Origin: RGDT01 sp964630925
GTDB taxonomy: Bacteria > Planctomycetota > Planctomycetia > Gemmatales > Gemmataceae
DNA length: 34,039 bases
Assembly: GCA_964630925.1 (NCBI GenBank)
Contig: CAZVZK010000108.1
Span: forward strand, 1 to 34,039
Direction of reading: 5' to 3'
Shown here: positions 32,245-34,039 of the stretch, in pieces
How positions within the stretch are numbered: position 1 is the stretch's first letter
How the letters are laid out: each line of letters begins with the position of its first letter
Notes under the pieces: generated by a model
The model's database searches: none
What the model was told of the DNA's origin: nothing
Seen by the model: the letters and a program-made list of their open reading frames with translations, nothing else
Program-made: the position numbers and the translations under genes

Positions 32245-33006
32245 ATGCAACGGGTCAGCACATCCGCGGAGTGGCTGGCGTGTACCGACCCGCTCTCGCT
32301 GGTGAACGCCGTGGCCGGCCGGGCGAGTGACCGCAAGTTGCGGCTCCTCCTGGCCGCGTGCTGTCGTCGCCCCTGGTACTTGATCCAGGACCGGCGCCTC
32401 TGGGAGGCGCTCGACCTGGCCGAGCGATTCGCGGACGGCCTCGCGGCGGAGGGCGAGCGGCTGGCCGCCGCGCGAGGGGTCGAAGAGGCGGTGCAGGACG
32501 TCCTTCATTCCCAGAGCAGCGCCTCCAGGGCCTTCGCCTGGATCGGCCGGGCTATCGGCCTGGCCTACATGCAACGGGGAGACCTCTCCGTGCGGCTCTC
32601 CTCTGCGGGGGGGAGGTACGGCGGCGGGAGCTATACGGTGATGCAGGGCCTCGACCAGATCGCGAATGCCGTCGCCTTCAGGCGGAGCGGGGAGGCGCCC
32701 GGCCCGCGACTCGACCCGTTCGCGGCCCCGGAGCGGGAGGGGCAGTGTCAGATCGTCCGCGACGTCTTCGGCGACCCGTTCCGGCCTGTCCCGGCCGACG
32801 ACTCCTGGCTCACCTGGCAGGATGGCACCGTGGTGAAGGTCGCGGGGGCGATCTACCACAGCAAGACCTTCGACCATCTGCCGGTTCTGGCGGATGCGCT
32901 TGAAGAGGCCGGGTGCGACACGCAAGACCTCCTCCAACATCTGCGCTCACCGGGCCCGCATGTCCGCGGGTGCTGGGCTTTGGACCTCGCCCTCGGCAAC
33001 GAGTGA
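32245..33006 (+). CDS. Gemmataceae-type protein of unknown function (EWLACTDP...LADALEEAGC)
   Basis: The 253 residues follow GGAGG and an ATG 33 bp after the kinase stop. The N-terminus (SAEWLACTDPLSLV, then ASDRKLRLLLAACCRRPWYL) and LDLAERFADGLAAEGERLAAAR form a pattern I recognise as recurring in Gemmata relatives, with a Cys pair in AACCRR. The middle is variable with a SWLTWQDGTVVKVAGAIY segment. The end, LPVLADALEEAGCDTQDLLQ then HLRSPGPHVRGCWALDLALG, is the shared tail. No catalytic motif is visible and the function is unknown. Often such genes occur in many scattered copies. Confidence 0.75.
   Translation: MQRVSTSAEWLACTDPLSLVNAVAGRASDRKLRLLLAACCRRPWYLIQDRRLWEALDLAERFADGLAAEGERLAAARGVEEAVQDVLHSQSSASRAFAWIGRAIGLAYMQRGDLSVRLSSAGGRYGGGSYTVMQGLDQIANAVAFRRSGEAPGPRLDPFAAPEREGQCQIVRDVFGDPFRPVPADDSWLTWQDGTVVKVAGAIYHSKTFDHLPVLADALEEAGCDTQDLLQHLRSPGPHVRGCWALDLALGNE
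32938..32994 (+). repeat. First copy of a 57-bp coding repeat
   Basis: This stretch, encoding HLRSPGPHVRGCWALDLAL, is repeated at 33942-33998 in the 52-residue gene. The copies differ at about six positions, nearly all synonymous, so the protein tail is almost unchanged. Confidence 0.85.
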
Positions 33007-33033
33007 CCGGGCAGCCCCCCGGTCGGAGATGAG

Positions 33034-33063
33034 TTGTAGACCGACAACCCGGCGTGGTAGGAT
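33034..33063 (+). promoter_or_regulatory. Possible promoter for the 109-residue/HEPN pair
   Basis: TTGTAG (33034-33039) and TAGGAT (33058-33063) are spaced by 18 bases. The -35 overlaps an inverted repeat GTTGT/ACAAC (33033-33048) that could be an operator for autoregulation. The start codon is 23 bases after the -10, with GGAGG between. Confidence 0.4.
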
Positions 33064-33085
33064 CTCGGGAACGGAGGGCCTGGAG

Positions 33086-33415
33086 ATGTCATCGCTTCCC
33101 GCAACCGCGCCCGTGGTCGAGGTCGAGCCGGCCGTGCTGCCTCACGTCCGCGTGAGGGGAGTCGAGCACGTCTTCCGCCACGTGCTGGAGTCGGTGCCGC
33201 GCCTCTTCCCCACATTCCGCTCGCTGCATGTCAGCATCCGGCCGGACGTGGCCGACGACGACCTGATCTTCATTGTCTTCGAGGCCCGCGTGCCCCTCGC
33301 CGACTTGCCCGACTACGTGGGGGCGAAGCGGCTCTGGGGGGACGATTTTCTCGCGTCTTACCCCCCGCCGCGCCTGGAACATTTCGTGCTCCATCTGAAG
33401 CGGGAGGAGGAATGA
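33086..33415 (+). CDS. 109-residue HEPN-partner protein of unknown family
   Basis: The ATG has GGAGGGCC upstream; the longer frame is not coding. The protein is cytoplasmic and mixed alpha/beta: a helical stretch (GVEHVFRHVLESVPRLFPTF), then SLHVSIRPDVADDDLIFIVFEARVPLADLPDYV, with an acidic DVADDD turn before two strands. It lacks the GSxxxG and DxD motifs of the MNT nucleotidyltransferases normally paired with HEPN proteins. Its stop overlaps the HEPN start by ATGA, typical of a toxin-antitoxin-like pair. It may be an antitoxin or a target-binding subunit. I do not recognise its family. Confidence 0.7.
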   Translation: MSSLPATAPVVEVEPAVLPHVRVRGVEHVFRHVLESVPRLFPTFRSLHVSIRPDVADDDLIFIVFEARVPLADLPDYVGAKRLWGDDFLASYPPPRLEHFVLHLKREEE

Positions 33416-33849
33416 CCCCACGCGATTTCTTCGCCCTCGCCGAGGAGCTGATCGAGGGGGACACCGAGGCGCACTGGCGCTCCGCCGTGAGCCGCGGCTA
33501 TTACGCCGCCTTCCACGTCGCACGGCTTCTCCTGGGCAGGTGCGGCTTCCGCGTCCCCGAGTCGGAGCGTTCGCACAAGTACGTGAGCGACAGGCTCTCC
33601 AACTCGGGCGACCCGGCCGTTAACCGGGCGGGGCTGGATCTCGACGGCCTGCGCGATGAACGCAACCGAGCCGATTACGACTTACGCCGCCGCCTCTCAC
33701 GCCGCGACGCCGACGACGTCGTGGAAGCCGCCCGGCCCATTATCGAGGCGTTGGAGGCGGCAGAGGCGGATGCCGCCGTGCTGTCGGCGATAGCGCAGGC
33801 GATGCGGGAGTACGAGCGAGGCAGGGGCGACGTGACCTGGGTGGGGTGA
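33412..33849 (+). CDS. HEPN-domain protein (COG1895/UPF0332-like)
   Basis: The 145-residue helical protein carries the family signature in its first helices, AHWRSAVSRGYYAAFHVARLLL (around 21-41), and the RN motif late: RDERNRADYDLRRRL, with Arg84, Asn85 and ADY at 87-89. Classical HEPN RNases have RX4-6H; here the His position is Tyr89, as in the RxxADY subgroup, so nuclease activity is doubtful. The start overlaps the 109-residue gene, so both are made together. A C-terminal helix follows (VVEAARPIIEALEAAEADAAVLSAIA). Toxin-antitoxin, abortive-infection or regulatory roles are possible; none is shown. Confidence 0.8.
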   Translation: MTPRDFFALAEELIEGDTEAHWRSAVSRGYYAAFHVARLLLGRCGFRVPESERSHKYVSDRLSNSGDPAVNRAGLDLDGLRDERNRADYDLRRRLSRRDADDVVEAARPIIEALEAAEADAAVLSAIAQAMREYERGRGDVTWVG

Positions 33850-33854
33850 CGGCC

Positions 33855-34013
33855 ATGACAGGGGCCGAATGGCTGGCGTGCAAACACCCCGGGCTGATGC
33901 TGGAACAGCTCACCGGCTGCGACAACCCGGACATCCTCCACCATCTGCGCTCGCCCGGCCCGCATGTCCGCGGGTGCTGGGCCCTGGACCTCGTCCTTGC
34001 AGACTGCCGCTGA
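33855..34013 (+). CDS. 52-residue internally deleted relative of the EWLAC...GCW tail protein
   Basis: Starting five bases after the HEPN stop, this frame encodes MTGAEWLACKHPGLMLEQL, the N-terminal motif of the 32245 family, joined directly to GCDNPDILHHLRSPGPHVRG and CWALDLVLADCR, its C-terminal tail. About 200 central residues of the full-length type are missing, yet the frame is intact and the tail codons differ from the 32245 copy mostly at synonymous sites. That indicates selection on the protein. It is probably in the same transcript as the HEPN pair. I do not know its function. Confidence 0.7.
   Translation: MTGAEWLACKHPGLMLEQLTGCDNPDILHHLRSPGPHVRGCWALDLVLADCR
33942..33998 (+). repeat. 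Second copy of the 57-bp coding repeat
   Basis: Counterpart of 32938-32994, in the same reading frame relative to the protein, about 1 kb away. The similarity is confined to the tail; the sequence before it differs. Confidence 0.85.
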
Positions 34014-34039
34014 AGCGGAAGCCTGTACCCCGGCGGCGG

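Noticed and set aside
1..34039. CRISPR arrays, tRNA, rRNA, transposases or prophage genes
   Set aside because: No regularly spaced repeats, cloverleaf-like sequences, rRNA signatures or transposase/integrase motifs were seen on either strand.

Overview
This window looks like a piece of a high-GC planctomycete chromosome, most likely Gemmataceae-like. That inference rests on gene content: a Tat-exported DUF1501 protein, a Ser/Thr kinase joined to a WD40 propeller array, two PEP-CTERM surface proteins, an orphan formaldehyde-activating-enzyme homologue, an Uma2-family protein, and several proteins sharing the short C-terminal tail (LADALxxAGCxxxDLL...) that I associate with Gemmata relatives. 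I see no rRNA, tRNA, CRISPR array, transposase or phage module. Coding density is high, and GC is so high that long antisense open frames shadow most genes.

Layout. 1-5443: the end of an isochorismatase-family hydrolase, a degenerate PilT-like ATPase with a membrane-anchored C-terminus, a secreted three-domain RidA-like protein, a DUF1501 protein and a Fae homologue. 5838-9849: a plus-strand unit starting at a good promoter, with a 60-residue CxxC peptide, a VKOR-DsbA fusion, a dolichol-phosphate-mannose-synthase-like GT2, a Wzx-like flippase and a TylF-like O-methyltransferase. 14046-9842 (minus): a converging unit of GT2, DUF2304, methyltransferase, GT4, zinc-ribbon methyltransferase and possibly a 69-residue ORF. 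Together these two units form an envelope-glycan locus. Its middle, about 8.79-12.3 kb, has lower GC and different codon use, and the boundary falls inside the flippase gene.

14156-17727: two translationally coupled polytopic membrane proteins, one TMTC-like with TPRs. 17728-19666: two PEP-CTERM proteins with recognisable promoter and terminator signals. 19683-24916: housekeeping and accessory genes (TPR protein, EamA transporter, decayed ASCH gene, hypothetical protein, class A beta-lactamase-like hydrolase, Uma2, NRDE protein) and an unusual 49-bp imperfect palindrome.

24927-27291 (minus): a cupin/PMI-like protein, a TIM-barrel sugar isomerase and a coupled 39-residue membrane peptide, probably a sugar-metabolism operon. 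27325-34039 (plus): a degenerate receiver, an SMI1/KNR4 protein, a small exported protein, the kinase with 14 WD40-like units, a Gemmata-type tail protein, a HEPN protein coupled to an unfamiliar 109-residue partner, and a 52-residue internally deleted relative of the tail protein. The last cluster, the CxxC peptide/VKOR pair and the degenerate PilT fusion are the best candidates for undescribed biology.
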